From Vibrio coralliilyticus ATCC BAA-450 (lineage in GTDB: Bacteria > Pseudomonadota > Gammaproteobacteria > Enterobacterales > Vibrionaceae), in the NCBI RefSeq assembly GCF_000176135.1, contig NZ_ACZN01000015.1:124001-188000 (forward strand): a stretch of 64,000 nt of DNA, in the 5' to 3' direction. This document shows, piece by piece, positions 34,175 through 44,865 of this stretch. Made by a program: the position numbers and the translations under genes. Below the pieces are notes generated by a model. The model was not told where the DNA came from, ran no database searches, and saw only the letters and a list, made by a program, of their open reading frames with translations. Positions within the stretch are counted from its first letter, which is position 1, and every line of letters starts with the position of its first letter.

Positions 34175-34855
34175 CTAAAGAACGAACAAGCCTTGATTAA
34201 ACGTCGTGGCCGAAACCAACGTCAACAATGCTACTGCCAACTGAATTTTGTTGACGGTTTTCGACACAATGATGTGCCAGCACCAGGTGAGGACGGACGT
34301 AATAAGAAGAGCAAAACCTATCAACAAAGGCTGAGTCGCCTGAGTAAGGACAGCTTCTTCTAGACCAAAAGCTTTTAAAAGAATTGCTAGGCTCATCAGC
34401 ATTGCCGAGATAACACCCGTTACTGGTAAAATACGATGAAAAGCCTGAAGCCTAGTGCGGGCTACAGTAAGAAGTAAGTGAGCAAACAGAGCGCCTAGAA
34501 GAATGATCTGAACGAATACGTTTAGGCCAGCCGCTAAATCAGGTTGCTCACCAATACCAATCGCGACATACGCCAGCGCCAGGCCATTGGCAAGATACAT
34601 CACCCACAATGGGCCTTGTACCCGAGTTTTTTTGGTCTGAACCTGCGAGTAAAAGTAAGCAATCGCAAACACCACCATCATGGCTTCGATTTTCAACGAC
34701 GCGACGGCTAGCCACATAATGGCGAGAACAGGGAGAACTTTATGAATACGACCTCGCTGGCCTGGGCAAATATCTCCTTTGACTAAAATAAGCGTCAAAA
34801 TTAACTGAGCGCCTAAAAGCATAGGAGGAAACACTGCTAACAATTGTTGAACCAT
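34175..34855 (-). CDS. Multi-pass membrane protein, function unknown
   Basis: A 226-residue protein with about seven hydrophobic segments: near residues 5-25, 40-65 (two, separated by a short turn), 85-100, 110-130, 143-163, 175-195 and 203-222. Short charged loops contain TKKTRVQG and RTRLQAFHR. I recognise no named family. Size and topology would suit a small sensor or transporter-like domain without its soluble part. It is not obviously in an operon with DUF4250, since 70 bases separate them. No clear ribosome binding site. Confidence 0.65.
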   Translation of the reverse strand: MVQQLLAVFPPMLLGAQLILTLILVKGDICPGQRGRIHKVLPVLAIMWLAVASLKIEAMMVVFAIAYFYSQVQTKKTRVQGPLWVMYLANGLALAYVAIGIGEQPDLAAGLNVFVQIILLGALFAHLLLTVARTRLQAFHRILPVTGVISAMLMSLAILLKAFGLEEAVLTQATQPLLIGFALLITSVLTWCWHIIVSKTVNKIQLAVALLTLVSATTFNQGLFVL

Positions 34856-34994
34856 GATGTGAGCTATTACTATTGTTTTTAATGGAAGCGGATAATAGCA
34901 GACTTGCTTAGATAAGTGCCACCAGCGTTACCTTACCCCTATCGATACAATGAGTAATCGCTGAAGTACAAATGGTATTTGTCCAACGTTATAG

Positions 34995-37484
34995 CTACAA
35001 AGCATGTACTTCATGCACAGGCTGGCCGCTTAAAAGATACTGAACAATTCTTTCTTGCTCGACAATACCTTTGAATCTCGATTCTTCATCCACCAACACC
35101 CATGGAAAAGGTGCTCGCTCAATAAGCGCCTTAACCTCACTCAACGATATGTGCCAGTCCAATAGTGTTTTTGGTGCGGACATCATGCGGTGTGCTGATT
35201 TGTGCCACATCGTATGCTCTTTACTGGTCTCATGGTCTGTTCCCATACTTGGTGTCATATGAAGATTCAGCGCAGCTCTATCAATGATACCGACACAATG
35301 TTGCGATTCGATCACTGGTACAATATTAATTTCCACATTGCTAAAATAAGTGTGTATCAAGGATAGCGGCTCTCCTGGGTCAATATGAGGAAGCTGCGCC
35401 GTCATCAGTTCTGCGATAGTCCCTGCATGACCTTTCTCCATCTCATTGTTCGTTGGTAATTCACAATAGTTCTTAGCAACTCTCAATGCTTCAATTGGCA
35501 ATGGCTTGGAAAAAAAATAGCCCTGGATGCAATCCACGCCCAAGCTACGCAACGTTAGGTATTCATCTCTTGTTTCAACGCCCTCAGCCACGACCTTAAG
35601 TTTTAATTTCTGAGCCAACTGAATAATGGTATTGACGACATGATATTGCCGACTAGCAAAGCGAATGCCTTGGACAAAGCTTCGATCAATTTTCAAAACA
35701 TCAAAGTAGCTCTTATTGAGATAATCGAAAGACGCACATCCTGTACCAAAATCGTCAACAGCAATGGATACGCCAGCTTTTCGAATCGCTGCAAGCAACT
35801 GCTCTTGGTAACTGTCGCCATCAAAATACGCACTTTCCGTAAACTCAATCGTCAACATATCCGGTTTGATGCCACTTTGATCGATGAGCTGGGCGCTGTG
35901 GCGAAGGATCTCCGCGATGTCTTGCTTGGTATTGAATGAACGATTGACAGATAGCCCAACATGGTCGCCAAACAGTTGCTGCAGCTCCGGTAGCACAGAC
36001 ATAGCTTTTCGGTTAACGACGTCATCCAAACTGACAATTAAATCAAGGTCTTCGACAATATTGATAAGCTCCTGCGTTGATGCACTCGTCGTTTCGTTGA
36101 CAGGAAAACGACATAGGGCCTCAAATTTGTCGATTCTACCCTTCTTAATATCGATAATTGGCTGGAAAAAAACGTCGATTGTCTCCGCCAAGATGGCTTG
36201 CTCGACCCAACTCTCTAGCTGCTTTTTACGCTCCACTTGTTCATGGATCTCGCGATCATAAAACGCAATCCTCTTACTTTCGCCAGAATGGAGTTCAAGC
36301 AGAGACTGCAATGCATGAGACAACAGCTGCCTGGGCGACTTGGCATCTGAGTGCATTACGGAAACCCCTGTTAGACCAAACTTGAGCGATTGAGCGACAG
36401 TGCCCTGAGCATGCTTGAAGCTGTGGAAAAAGGCTTTAATCATCTTCCTAATAGCGCGAACATTTTCAGTCCCCTGGGAGTTTTCTACACTCAATGTCAC
36501 CGCAAACCGACCATCACCAATATAGCTTGCATACGGAACCAAGGAGTTTTCAGCAATGTAGCTAGCAAACTGACGTTTAACCTCTTGCTCATTCGCCAAC
36601 GGAAACTGCGGTTGTAACGCCAGCATTATCAGCAACTCTTCACCTTGGTTATCACCATACTCTTTGTCCAGCTGCTCTAAAAACCGCTCTGGAGACGGTA
36701 ATTGAGTCAGTAAATCAACACCGCCAGTTTCTCGGTCGTCAATTCGGTGAAGCTGATTAGATAAATCTGCACACAACCCCAAAAAGTAAGATTCACCGTT
36801 TCCCGGCTCAATCTTATGAATAGTTAATTCTTGGGGTAGGACGGAGTTGTCCGCTTTTTTAGTCAGCATAGGACCACTCCAGTGACCATGCCGTTCGATG
36901 CTGTGCCACAGGTCACGGTAATAATCTGCGCTAAGTTTTTCTGCGTTCAGAATATTCGTTTTTAAGCCCAGAATATCTTCGAGCTGATGGCCTGTAATTC
37001 GCTCAAAATGGCGGTTACACGCAAGGATTCGGGTTTCTGAGTCCGTCACTAAGACACCATGGTGTCTGTTCTCAAATACAGAGTAAAAAATATCCGCTGC
37101 GACCATTCTCGATGGAATAACCAAACACGGAGCAACCACGCCTTTTAGCACAAACTCACTTTCCGCTTGGATGATGAACTCTACGTAAGTGAACAAGCTA
37201 TTGGGTGTAAGTAAGCAGCAATGGAATGAATGAGTTTTGTCGGAAGCTAATGCGGACTTAAACATAGTACGAGCCATACGACGCTGAGTCGTCGGCAGCA
37301 GCTTGAGTAGCTCCTTGGCTGAAATGGTGGGTTTATGACAGCCAAAGAGCCGTTTCATCGCCTCGGGCTCGCAACTAAACTCCTGAGTAACAAGATCTAG
37401 CTGCCAGGTGTACGTTTGGTATTTGCGCTGACGATGGGGGGCTGCTTTCTCTTCCACAGCTATCTCGGAATCTACGCCATGCAT
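34995..37484 (-). CDS. PAS - degenerate GGDEF - EAL - CBS protein (c-di-GMP phosphodiesterase)
   Basis: An 829-residue protein from the ATG with GAGGTG seven bases upstream. Order: N-terminal PAS-like region; PAS near 135-250 (VFENRHHGVLVTDSETRIL); GGDEF-fold region near 275-430 where the motif reads IGDGRF rather than GGDEF, so cyclase activity is unlikely; EAL domain near 440-680 with Glu455 of EAL, SVNRSF, EFTES, DDFGTG, VLKIDRS and VVAEGVE all intact, predicting an active phosphodiesterase; then a C-terminal CBS-pair-like region (IVPVIESQHCVGIIDR; PFPWVLVDEESRFKGIV). It lowers cyclic di-GMP, affecting motility and biofilm. Cytoplasmic: no membrane segment. Monocistronic. Confidence 0.9.
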   Translation of the reverse strand: MHGVDSEIAVEEKAAPHRQRKYQTYTWQLDLVTQEFSCEPEAMKRLFGCHKPTISAKELLKLLPTTQRRMARTMFKSALASDKTHSFHCCLLTPNSLFTYVEFIIQAESEFVLKGVVAPCLVIPSRMVAADIFYSVFENRHHGVLVTDSETRILACNRHFERITGHQLEDILGLKTNILNAEKLSADYYRDLWHSIERHGHWSGPMLTKKADNSVLPQELTIHKIEPGNGESYFLGLCADLSNQLHRIDDRETGGVDLLTQLPSPERFLEQLDKEYGDNQGEELLIMLALQPQFPLANEQEVKRQFASYIAENSLVPYASYIGDGRFAVTLSVENSQGTENVRAIRKMIKAFFHSFKHAQGTVAQSLKFGLTGVSVMHSDAKSPRQLLSHALQSLLELHSGESKRIAFYDREIHEQVERKKQLESWVEQAILAETIDVFFQPIIDIKKGRIDKFEALCRFPVNETTSASTQELINIVEDLDLIVSLDDVVNRKAMSVLPELQQLFGDHVGLSVNRSFNTKQDIAEILRHSAQLIDQSGIKPDMLTIEFTESAYFDGDSYQEQLLAAIRKAGVSIAVDDFGTGCASFDYLNKSYFDVLKIDRSFVQGIRFASRQYHVVNTIIQLAQKLKLKVVAEGVETRDEYLTLRSLGVDCIQGYFFSKPLPIEALRVAKNYCELPTNNEMEKGHAGTIAELMTAQLPHIDPGEPLSLIHTYFSNVEINIVPVIESQHCVGIIDRAALNLHMTPSMGTDHETSKEHTMWHKSAHRMMSAPKTLLDWHISLSEVKALIERAPFPWVLVDEESRFKGIVEQERIVQYLLSGQPVHEVHAL

Positions 37485-37696
37485 AAGCACACACCTCAAA
37501 TTTTATATTCATCACCACCCTATAATATTAGTCCCATATGAAGGCGTAATCCGTTATATAGCTAACACAACTAACAACAACCTGATGCATAACTAATAGG
37601 ACGTGCATTAGGCATGAAGAATCTAGGGACATGTTGAGGTAGATAGTAGTCTCTCAAGCCGCTATAATTCGCGCTCCCTGGAACAGAGAACAAAAT

Positions 37697-39976
37697 ATGT
37701 ACAGCAATATCACCCCTATTCATGAGCACAAAAAATACTGGGCAGAGTGCTTCGGTAATGCCCCTTTCCTACCGACAAGTCGTAAGGAAATGGATGCCCT
37801 AGGATGGGACAGCTGTGACATTATAATCGTGACTGGCGACGCTTACGTGGATCACCCAAGCTTTGGTATGGCAATTATCGGTCGCCTGCTTGAAGCTCAA
37901 GGGTTTCGTGTCGGTATCATTGCACAGCCTGAATGGCACAATAAAGATGCTTTCACTCAATTGGGTCGACCAAATCTGTTCTTCGGCATCACTGCTGGCA
38001 ACATGGACTCAATGATCAACCGTTATACAGCTGACCGTAAGCTACGCCATGATGACGCCTATACACCAAACAACGAAGGCGGTAAACGCCCTGATCGCGC
38101 GACATTAGTATACTCTCAGCGCTGTCGTGAAGCTTACAAAGGTGTGCCGCTTGTTCTTGGGGGAATCGAAGCCAGCTTACGTCGTTTAGCCCACTACGAT
38201 TACTGGTCCGATAAAGTTCGTCGCTCCATTTTGTTTGACGCAAAAGCAGATATCTTACTATTTGGTAACGCAGAGCGCGCACTGGTTGAAGTTGCTCACC
38301 GATTGGCTGATGGTGAAGAGATTGGCACGATGACTAATATTCGCGGTACGGTTGTCAGCCTGCCAGCGGAGCCAGAAGGCTATAAGATCATTGACTCTTC
38401 ACGTATTGAAAAACCGCGTAAAGAAGCTTTCATCCCACCGAACCCATATACGGTAGAAGAACAGTGTGACACCAAAGCGAAAACTGAAGAGCCTGAAGCG
38501 AAGCCTATCGCTATTCGTCCTTCTCGTCACGATGCAGCAACAACTGCGGTACGTATCCCGCATTTTGAAAAGCTGAATAATGACCGAATTCTCTACGCTC
38601 ATGCCAGCCGTATTATGCACCTTGAGACTAACCCATATTCTGGTCGCGCATTAATTCAACGTCACGGTGATCGTGAACTTTGGGTTAACCAAGCTCCGAT
38701 TCCTCTTTCAACGGAGGAGATGGATTACGTTTTCGGCCTGCCTTACGCACGTGTACCGCACCCGAAATATGGTAAAGCAAAGATTCCTGCCTACGACATG
38801 ATCAAAACCTCCGTGAACATCATGCGTGGCTGTTTTGGTGGCTGTTCTTTCTGTTCTATTACTGAGCACGAAGGTCGTATCATCCAAAACCGTTCTCAAG
38901 AGTCGATCATAAACGAGCTTGAAGAAATCCGAGACAAAGTACCAGGCTTCACTGGTACCATTTCCGACCTTGGTGGTCCAACGGCAAACATGTATCGACT
39001 CGGCTGTAGCGATCCGAAAGCTGAAGCAAACTGTCGCCGTCCATCGTGTGTTTTCCCTGGGATCTGTAACAAGCTGAATACCGACCACAAGCACACTATC
39101 GATCTGTATCGCGCAGCACGTAAAGTGGAAGGTGTCAAAAAAGTGATGATAGCTTCTGGCGTTCGTTACGATTTGGCCATCGAGTCACCTGAATACGTTA
39201 AAGAGTTAGTTACTCACCATGTTGGCGGTTATCTGAAGATCGCACCTGAGCACACAGAAAAAGGTCCACTGAACCTAATGATGAAGCCTGGCATGGGAAC
39301 TTACGATCGTTTCAAAGAAATGTTTGAGAAGTACAGTGCAGAAGCAGGCAAGAAGCAGTATCTGATCCCTTACTTCATCTCTGCGCACCCGGGCACCGAA
39401 GATGAAGACATGCTGAACTTAGCGCTGTGGCTTAAGAAGAACGACTTCGAGTGTGATCAGGTACAAAACTTCTATCCATCACCGATGTGTAACGCCACAT
39501 CGATGTACTACTCGGAAACCAATCCACTTAAGCGTGTTAAGTACAAACAACGCGAAGAAGTGCCAGTAGCGAAAGGAGAGCGCCAGCGCCGCTTGCACAA
39601 AGCCCTACTGCGTTACCATGATCCGGCTAACTGGCCGCTAATTCGCGAAGCGCTTATTAGCATGGGCAAAAAGCACTTAATTGGTGACAAACAGAGCTGT
39701 CTGGTACCAGCAGAAGACAATGGAGCCCTGACTCCCGCACAGCGAAGAAAATCTGGTCGTCATGGCTCAAACCGTTTCGCGACTAAACATACAAAAAGTC
39801 AGCCAGGGTTTGAAAAGATGAACGGCTCTGGTCAGAAAAAACCAAACAATAGCCGCAACTCAGGTAACGGTGGTAAACCAACAGGTGGTCGAAATGGTAA
39901 GCCGGGCGGTCATAGTAACAGTAAGCCACCAGCGGGCGGAAAACCTTCGGCAGGTCGCAAGCCTAAACGTCGATAA
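37697..39976 (+). CDS. YgiQ-family radical SAM protein
   Basis: A 759-residue radical SAM enzyme of the YgiQ/UPF0313 family. Cys379, Cys383 and Cys386 (CFGGCSFC) bind the 4Fe-4S cluster used to cleave SAM. A cobalamin-binding-like N-terminal Rossmann region precedes it ([17 protein letters not shown]). A basic Gly/Asn/Lys-rich tail of about 100 residues ([14 protein letters not shown]) is disordered and is often variable in length among Vibrio homologues. The reaction is not established. GGAACAGAG upstream gives a weak ribosome binding site. Confidence 0.9.
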   Translation: MYSNITPIHEHKKYWAECFGNAPFLPTSRKEMDALGWDSCDIIIVTGDAYVDHPSFGMAIIGRLLEAQGFRVGIIAQPEWHNKDAFTQLGRPNLFFGITAGNMDSMINRYTADRKLRHDDAYTPNNEGGKRPDRATLVYSQRCREAYKGVPLVLGGIEASLRRLAHYDYWSDKVRRSILFDAKADILLFGNAERALVEVAHRLADGEEIGTMTNIRGTVVSLPAEPEGYKIIDSSRIEKPRKEAFIPPNPYTVEEQCDTKAKTEEPEAKPIAIRPSRHDAATTAVRIPHFEKLNNDRILYAHASRIMHLETNPYSGRALIQRHGDRELWVNQAPIPLSTEEMDYVFGLPYARVPHPKYGKAKIPAYDMIKTSVNIMRGCFGGCSFCSITEHEGRIIQNRSQESIINELEEIRDKVPGFTGTISDLGGPTANMYRLGCSDPKAEANCRRPSCVFPGICNKLNTDHKHTIDLYRAARKVEGVKKVMIASGVRYDLAIESPEYVKELVTHHVGGYLKIAPEHTEKGPLNLMMKPGMGTYDRFKEMFEKYSAEAGKKQYLIPYFISAHPGTEDEDMLNLALWLKKNDFECDQVQNFYPSPMCNATSMYYSETNPLKRVKYKQREEVPVAKGERQRRLHKALLRYHDPANWPLIREALISMGKKHLIGDKQSCLVPAEDNGALTPAQRRKSGRHGSNRFATKHTKSQPGFEKMNGSGQKKPNNSRNSGNGGKPTGGRNGKPGGHSNSKPPAGGKPSAGRKPKRR

Positions 39977-39998
39977 GCAACCCACTCTGACACATTTT

Positions 39999-40026
39999 AA
40001 AATCGCAGCTTAGGCTGCGATTTTTT
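39999..40026 (+). terminator. Terminator after the YgiQ gene
   Basis: Perfect stem AAAATCGCAGC / GCTGCGATTTT with loop TTAG, then a T-run. Confidence 0.9.
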
Positions 40027-40144
40027 ATTGTCATCAATCCCTTCTAACTCGCCTACTACGGATAAATTTATTAATTATTTGCGCCTTGGTTCATAGGTTC
40101 CATACTTAGTTCATTGGAATCCAACTCCCGATGGAGAGATAGAG

Positions 40145-42157
40145 ATGAACGTTCGTCTGTCCCATGCCCTCTATATGGGCTTTTCAATAATAATAATTAC
40201 CACCCTGATTTTAGCTTTCATCGTCTGGTCTCTCGTCAACAAATCTGCCACCATTTCACAGGAAATAGAGTCTGATGATGTACCCGGAGTGTTGGCCTAC
40301 TTCAACGTATTGGATGCAATTGGAAGCCTACAAACTAACGCCCTCGAATATCTCAATGGCGATGCAGGGCAACGCAATGCTTTTGAAGAGAATGCCAATG
40401 AATTCCAGCAGCAATACTTGCGATTACGTGCGCTAGAGTCGGCTAAAGCCTCCGACGTCGAGAAAATGGATCGCATCATTAGCCTAGCGAACCAATACAT
40501 TGAACGCATTAACCAAGGCATCTTCACCAAATTCAACCCCGCCGATGAACAGCAAGCTATCGATAAAATCAATCAGCTGACCAAAAACATTGGGGCACCG
40601 TTGGAGGATTTACTCGATCAACTCGCAGAAAAGCGTTTTACCGAAGCCTATAAAAGCACCGAGCTCGATAGGACTTTGAATCAAGACTTACCGAGTATTC
40701 GTTATTATCTTGAGTTGGTCGACGAAGCCGGCGATATGATTGCAACGCTCAATGCCTACATTATGGGTGACCCAGCAGCACGAGACACCTTTAACAATGA
40801 TGCCGGCGCCTTTGCAGGATATCTCGATAAACTCCGTCCTCTAGAACCAGATCCGCAAGCTTCAAGCCAAATCGACGAGGTTGAACAGTATTACTACGAC
40901 ATTATTCGTATTGCTCAGGAGGTCTTTGAAGGCTACGACCCTTCGGGTAAGAGATCAGCAAACATGCTGGTCGGTGAATTGAAGCAATCTATTATTCTTC
41001 CGCTGGAAGAAATCCTCAATAACTCGGCCACAGAAGAAACCAACGACTCTATCCAAGCCTTAGCAGAACTCAACAACAATATGTCGACCATTATTTTCTG
41101 GCTGACCATAAATGTTATTGTGGTGTTGGTTGTCGGCATTGCTGTCGCTTGGGGCCTACTAAACATCATCCGTCAGAGACTAGATGTGATTGCAGCAAAA
41201 GCCAAGTCCATTGCTGACGGTGATTTGTCAGAACCGCCGATCAATGAAACCAACAAAGATGAACTGGGTGAACTCGCTCGTGCAATTGATGCAATGCAAC
41301 AGTCTCTCAGAAGTGTGTTATCCAATATCACAAGTGTTGCTTCTGAAGTTGCTAGCAACACGCAAATGGTCGAGGACACAACTAAATTGGTTGCTTCTGG
41401 TATTGAGGAACAAGCAGACAAAGCTACACTAATCGCCAGTGCTGTCGAAGAGATGACTGTTACCGTCAATCAGGTTGCAGATCAAAGCACTGACGCTGCA
41501 GCAAGTTCACGTCAGGCTGGTGAGGAAGCAACCAATGGCGGTAAATTGATGCAAGAAACCGTCAATGGCATGAATCGGATCTCCGAAGTCGTCAATGAAA
41601 CCGCAGAAACTGTCGACAGTTTAGGTAAACGCGGAGAAGAGATCGGTAACGTCATCAAAGTCATTAACGATATCGCCGAACAAACCAACTTGCTCGCGCT
41701 CAATGCAGCCATTGAAGCCGCACGAGCTGGTGAACTTGGTCGAGGGTTTGCCGTGGTCGCTGACGAAGTACGAAGTCTGGCTGAAAGAACCTCAAAAGCG
41801 ACAGAAGAGGTAGGCGGTTTGATAAGCTCGATTCAGAACGAAACACGTCAGGCCGTAGAGCGGATGAGCGAAGGGACTCATTTAGTTGCAGAAGGTGTAA
41901 CCCTCTCTAATTCTGCCGGGGATGCCCTAACACAGATCGTGTCCCGTGCTCAGGATGTGAACCAAATGATCGATATGATCGCAACTGCCGGAAATGAGCA
42001 AGCTACAGCAGCACAAGAGATGTCGCGTGACATCAATACCATCAGCCAAATTGCCGACAACTCGGTTCGCACCACTCAAGATGGCGCTCAAGCGGTCAGC
42101 CAGCTTTACCGAAAAGTCGAGGAACTGGAACAAGTTGTCGCTCGTTTTAAACTTTAA
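40145..42157 (+). CDS. Methyl-accepting chemotaxis protein (HBM-type sensor)
   Basis: A 670-residue chemoreceptor. Transmembrane helices at about 8-30 and 315-337 enclose a long helical periplasmic domain of about 285 residues with two similar halves (SLQTNALEYLNGDAGQRNAF; DMIATLNAYIMGDPAARDTF), the helical bimodular (HBM) arrangement. Then HAMP and a signalling domain with the tip [25 protein letters not shown] receptors in Pseudomonas bind TCA-cycle intermediates; here the ligand is unknown. Monocistronic, followed by a strong terminator. Confidence 0.93.
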   Translation: MNVRLSHALYMGFSIIIITTLILAFIVWSLVNKSATISQEIESDDVPGVLAYFNVLDAIGSLQTNALEYLNGDAGQRNAFEENANEFQQQYLRLRALESAKASDVEKMDRIISLANQYIERINQGIFTKFNPADEQQAIDKINQLTKNIGAPLEDLLDQLAEKRFTEAYKSTELDRTLNQDLPSIRYYLELVDEAGDMIATLNAYIMGDPAARDTFNNDAGAFAGYLDKLRPLEPDPQASSQIDEVEQYYYDIIRIAQEVFEGYDPSGKRSANMLVGELKQSIILPLEEILNNSATEETNDSIQALAELNNNMSTIIFWLTINVIVVLVVGIAVAWGLLNIIRQRLDVIAAKAKSIADGDLSEPPINETNKDELGELARAIDAMQQSLRSVLSNITSVASEVASNTQMVEDTTKLVASGIEEQADKATLIASAVEEMTVTVNQVADQSTDAAASSRQAGEEATNGGKLMQETVNGMNRISEVVNETAETVDSLGKRGEEIGNVIKVINDIAEQTNLLALNAAIEAARAGELGRGFAVVADEVRSLAERTSKATEEVGGLISSIQNETRQAVERMSEGTHLVAEGVTLSNSAGDALTQIVSRAQDVNQMIDMIATAGNEQATAAQEMSRDINTISQIADNSVRTTQDGAQAVSQLYRKVEELEQVVARFKL

Positions 42158-42165
42158 TCAATAAA

Positions 42166-42194
42166 AAAGGCTTAGCCTCAATGGCTAAGCCTTT
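42166..42194. terminator. Terminator between the chemoreceptor and serC
   Basis: Perfect stem AAAGGCTTAGCC / GGCTAAGCCTTT around loop TCAAT, flanked by A-run and T-run on both sides; serves both convergent genes. Confidence 0.9.
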
Positions 42195-42210
42195 ACTTTA
42201 TCTCTCCGGA

Positions 42211-43293
42211 TTACGCGTTTGCTGCTTCAAATTCCTTCATGAATTCAACCAGAGCTTTTACACCTTCTACAGGCATTGCATTGTAAATTGAAGCACGCAT
42301 ACCACCGACAGCACGATGGCCCTTCAACGAAACAAGGCCTTTCGCTGCAGCCTGTTCTAGGAATAGGCCATCCAGTTCAGGTTTAGCAAGCTGGAAGGGT
42401 ACGTTCATTCGTGAACGATTCTGAGCGCAAACTTCGTTTTTATAGAAATCAGAGCTATCAATACATTCATAAAGAATCGCTGCTTTCTCGCGGTTAATCT
42501 GCTCCATAGCCGCGACACCACCCTGCTCTTTCAACCACTTAAACACCAAGCCAGACAAGTACCAAGCGAAAGTCGGTGGCGTATTAAACATTGAGTCTTT
42601 CTCTGCCAACATCTTGTAGCTGATGAAGCTCGGTAAAAGTTCATGAGCAAGATCCAGCAAGTCATCACGGACGATGGCAATACAGATCCCCGCAGGGCCA
42701 ATATTCTTTTGAGCACCAGCGTAAATAACCCCGTATTGAGAGACGTCGATCTCTCTTGAAAGTATGTTGGATGACATATCCGCAACGATGGGTTTATCCG
42801 TCTTAGGCAGTTCTGAAATCTCGATACCATCGATAGTCTCATTTGGACAAAAATGTACATAAGCGGATTGAGGGTCAATCTTCCATTCTGATGCATCAGT
42901 GACCGCCAATTTACCTTCTTTTGTGGTTTTGGCATTAAATACATCCACTTCGCAGTATTTTTCTGCTTCTTTGATTGCACTTTCTGCCCAGTATCCTGCA
43001 TCAACGTAGGTCGCTTTCTTAGCACTACCTAATAGGTTTAATGGGACAGCAGCAAACTGTGCACGAGCACCACCCTGACAGAACAAGACTTTGTAGTTGT
43101 CAGGAACATTCAGTAGGTCACGAAGATCTTGTTCTGCATCCTCAGCAACCTTAATAAACTCTTTGCTTCGGTGGCTAATTTCCATCACAGATGTGCCCAA
43201 TCCGTTCCACTCAACGAATTCGGATTGTGCTTTTTCCATTACAGCTCTAGGCAGCCCCGCTGGTCCGGCACTAAAGTTATAAACATTGTCCAT
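42211..43293 (-). CDS. serC: Phosphoserine aminotransferase SerC
   Basis: A 360-residue PLP enzyme of serine and pyridoxine synthesis: 3-phosphohydroxypyruvate plus glutamate to phosphoserine. N-terminus [20 protein letters not shown] is the SerC hallmark. The PLP lysine is Lys196 in [11 protein letters not shown], and [15 protein letters not shown] [10 protein letters not shown] follows near 330. Length matches the family (about 360). AAGGAATCTCG upstream of the ATG. The order serC - DUF945 - kinase - regulator - barrel - tfoX matches what I recall of Vibrio chromosomes. Terminator downstream. Confidence 0.96.
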   Translation of the reverse strand: MDNVYNFSAGPAGLPRAVMEKAQSEFVEWNGLGTSVMEISHRSKEFIKVAEDAEQDLRDLLNVPDNYKVLFCQGGARAQFAAVPLNLLGSAKKATYVDAGYWAESAIKEAEKYCEVDVFNAKTTKEGKLAVTDASEWKIDPQSAYVHFCPNETIDGIEISELPKTDKPIVADMSSNILSREIDVSQYGVIYAGAQKNIGPAGICIAIVRDDLLDLAHELLPSFISYKMLAEKDSMFNTPPTFAWYLSGLVFKWLKEQGGVAAMEQINREKAAILYECIDSSDFYKNEVCAQNRSRMNVPFQLAKPELDGLFLEQAAAKGLVSLKGHRAVGGMRASIYNAMPVEGVKALVEFMKEFEAANA

Positions 43294-43369
43294 TTCGAGA
43301 TTCCTTGCTCATGCTTTCAATAAGTAATGACAGGATTAATAGCACGTTTTCTCACGTATAAAAAGCAAG

Positions 43370-43394
43370 AAAAGAGGTCTTTAGACCTCTTTTT
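43370..43394 (-). terminator. Terminator of the DUF945 gene
   Basis: Perfect stem AAAAGAGGTCT / AGACCTCTTTT around a two-base loop, with an A-run before it on the + strand, which is a U-tract on the minus-strand message of the DUF945 gene ending just before it. Confidence 0.85.
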
Positions 43395-43418
43395 CATGTA
43401 AGTGATAAAAATCCTAAC

Positions 43419-44687
43419 TTATGGCTGCATCATTGCTGGCAATAGTATCGCCATCAAAGGTATTTGCTGCCCGTTTTCGAATACAAGATTGCCATCTTTT
43501 AGCTCAGCCTGAATCTGGTAGCCCTTATCGTTCTGACTAACAAACTCCATCACCATCGCTTCATCGACACCCTGTTTAATGAAAGGATACTGTTCAACCA
43601 AGCCATTGGAGAAAAACGTGTCTAAGTTCCCCGTTAAAGAAGGAAGAATGTTGGCAGGGTTTTGAGTGACATTGGTGGTTCCTTCTGGAACGGTAATTTT
43701 CCATGTACTTTCGAACTCGCCATTGTCACCTAAGGTCAGAGCCATCTTATTCATAGATAGGTAGAAACCTTTAGAAAATAGGGTTTCCACGTAAGGAATC
43801 GCATCTTGGATATCGTCAGCCGTCAGCACCGGATTATTCTGATACATACTAACCAAATGCTCAAATGAGCTGCTGTCTAAATCGCCGAATTCTAAATCCA
43901 GCACCAAGTTGTCCACCTCGTCTTCAGACATAAGTAATTTATCAACGCTCACAACATGTTTGCTATTTACACGTTGAGAGGCATCATCAAGTGAAGAAGC
44001 AAACTGATACTGACCACTTTTCAGAGAGAACAAAGGGGCTTGTGTGGAATCGAGAACCGACACTTCCGCAATGTTGATTTTCTGGTCGCCCAGCCAAAAA
44101 CTGTTTTGCTTTCTGCCAAGGCCCGAGCCTGTGATGTTCGACAGCAGCATCTTTTCACCTGTATCGAAATCGACTTCAACGGAAGGAATGTTAAGGTCGT
44201 AGCTGACTTCTCCCAACACCGTAACATGGCCTTTCAGAGACGAAGGTGTCACTGATACCATAGCGCCCCCGTCACCTTCGGTTGTTTGATGCCAGTTACC
44301 CAGCTCCAACGAGTAGTCCGTATTGCCGTTAAGTTGAGTCACCGTTGTCATCGTTAAAGGAAACTGCTCCGCATTTTCCAACGTGGACTCTGCTTTCAAA
44401 CTAAACAAACCGTGAGTGACATGGCTATTCACGACGAATTCCGTCGGCAAGCCATCAATTTCCAGTTGGCTGGCAAGCTCAGGATCCGCAACCGTGTAAC
44501 GAGTTTGTACTTCAGAAGAGAGGTAGCCGCGGTTGTAGGAAACAACTTCAGCTTTCACTGAATCATTGCTTAGATGCGTAATGCCATCATGGATAACATT
44601 TTGTCCAATTTGTCCTACCGCCAGAGGCCAACATAAAGCCAAAGCGATTGCGCCACCAATAGCGCCGTATTTTTTCAACTGATGCAT
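43419..44687 (-). CDS. DUF945/YdgA-family protein
   Basis: A 422-residue protein of the DUF945 (YdgA) family. Start set at MHQLKKYGAIGGAI, the usual N-terminus; an in-frame TTG/ATG 16 codons earlier is less likely. One N-terminal hydrophobic segment (residues 7-25, ALALCWPLAVGQI) acts as a signal anchor, leaving the remaining 390 residues in the periplasm. SLELGNWHQT and LEFGDLDSSSFEHLV are family stretches. YdgA is a membrane-associated envelope protein of uncertain function. Lies between serC and the degenerate-receiver kinase. Confidence 0.85.
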   Translation of the reverse strand: MHQLKKYGAIGGAIALALCWPLAVGQIGQNVIHDGITHLSNDSVKAEVVSYNRGYLSSEVQTRYTVADPELASQLEIDGLPTEFVVNSHVTHGLFSLKAESTLENAEQFPLTMTTVTQLNGNTDYSLELGNWHQTTEGDGGAMVSVTPSSLKGHVTVLGEVSYDLNIPSVEVDFDTGEKMLLSNITGSGLGRKQNSFWLGDQKINIAEVSVLDSTQAPLFSLKSGQYQFASSLDDASQRVNSKHVVSVDKLLMSEDEVDNLVLDLEFGDLDSSSFEHLVSMYQNNPVLTADDIQDAIPYVETLFSKGFYLSMNKMALTLGDNGEFESTWKITVPEGTTNVTQNPANILPSLTGNLDTFFSNGLVEQYPFIKQGVDEAMVMEFVSQNDKGYQIQAELKDGNLVFENGQQIPLMAILLPAMMQP

Positions 44688-44865
44688 GTAATTATCTTCA
44701 CTTAGGTATTTCTTGCAGTTTACACCAAAAAACATTGAGTTAAATCAGAGTATTGGCTTTCTTCACAAATCGAAGACGAATCTAAAACCTGTGTCTCAGT
44801 CACTCTGAGTAATCCTTGTTAGAGTAATTTCAGATCAGGGAGTTCATTAGAGACAGGCGACAACA

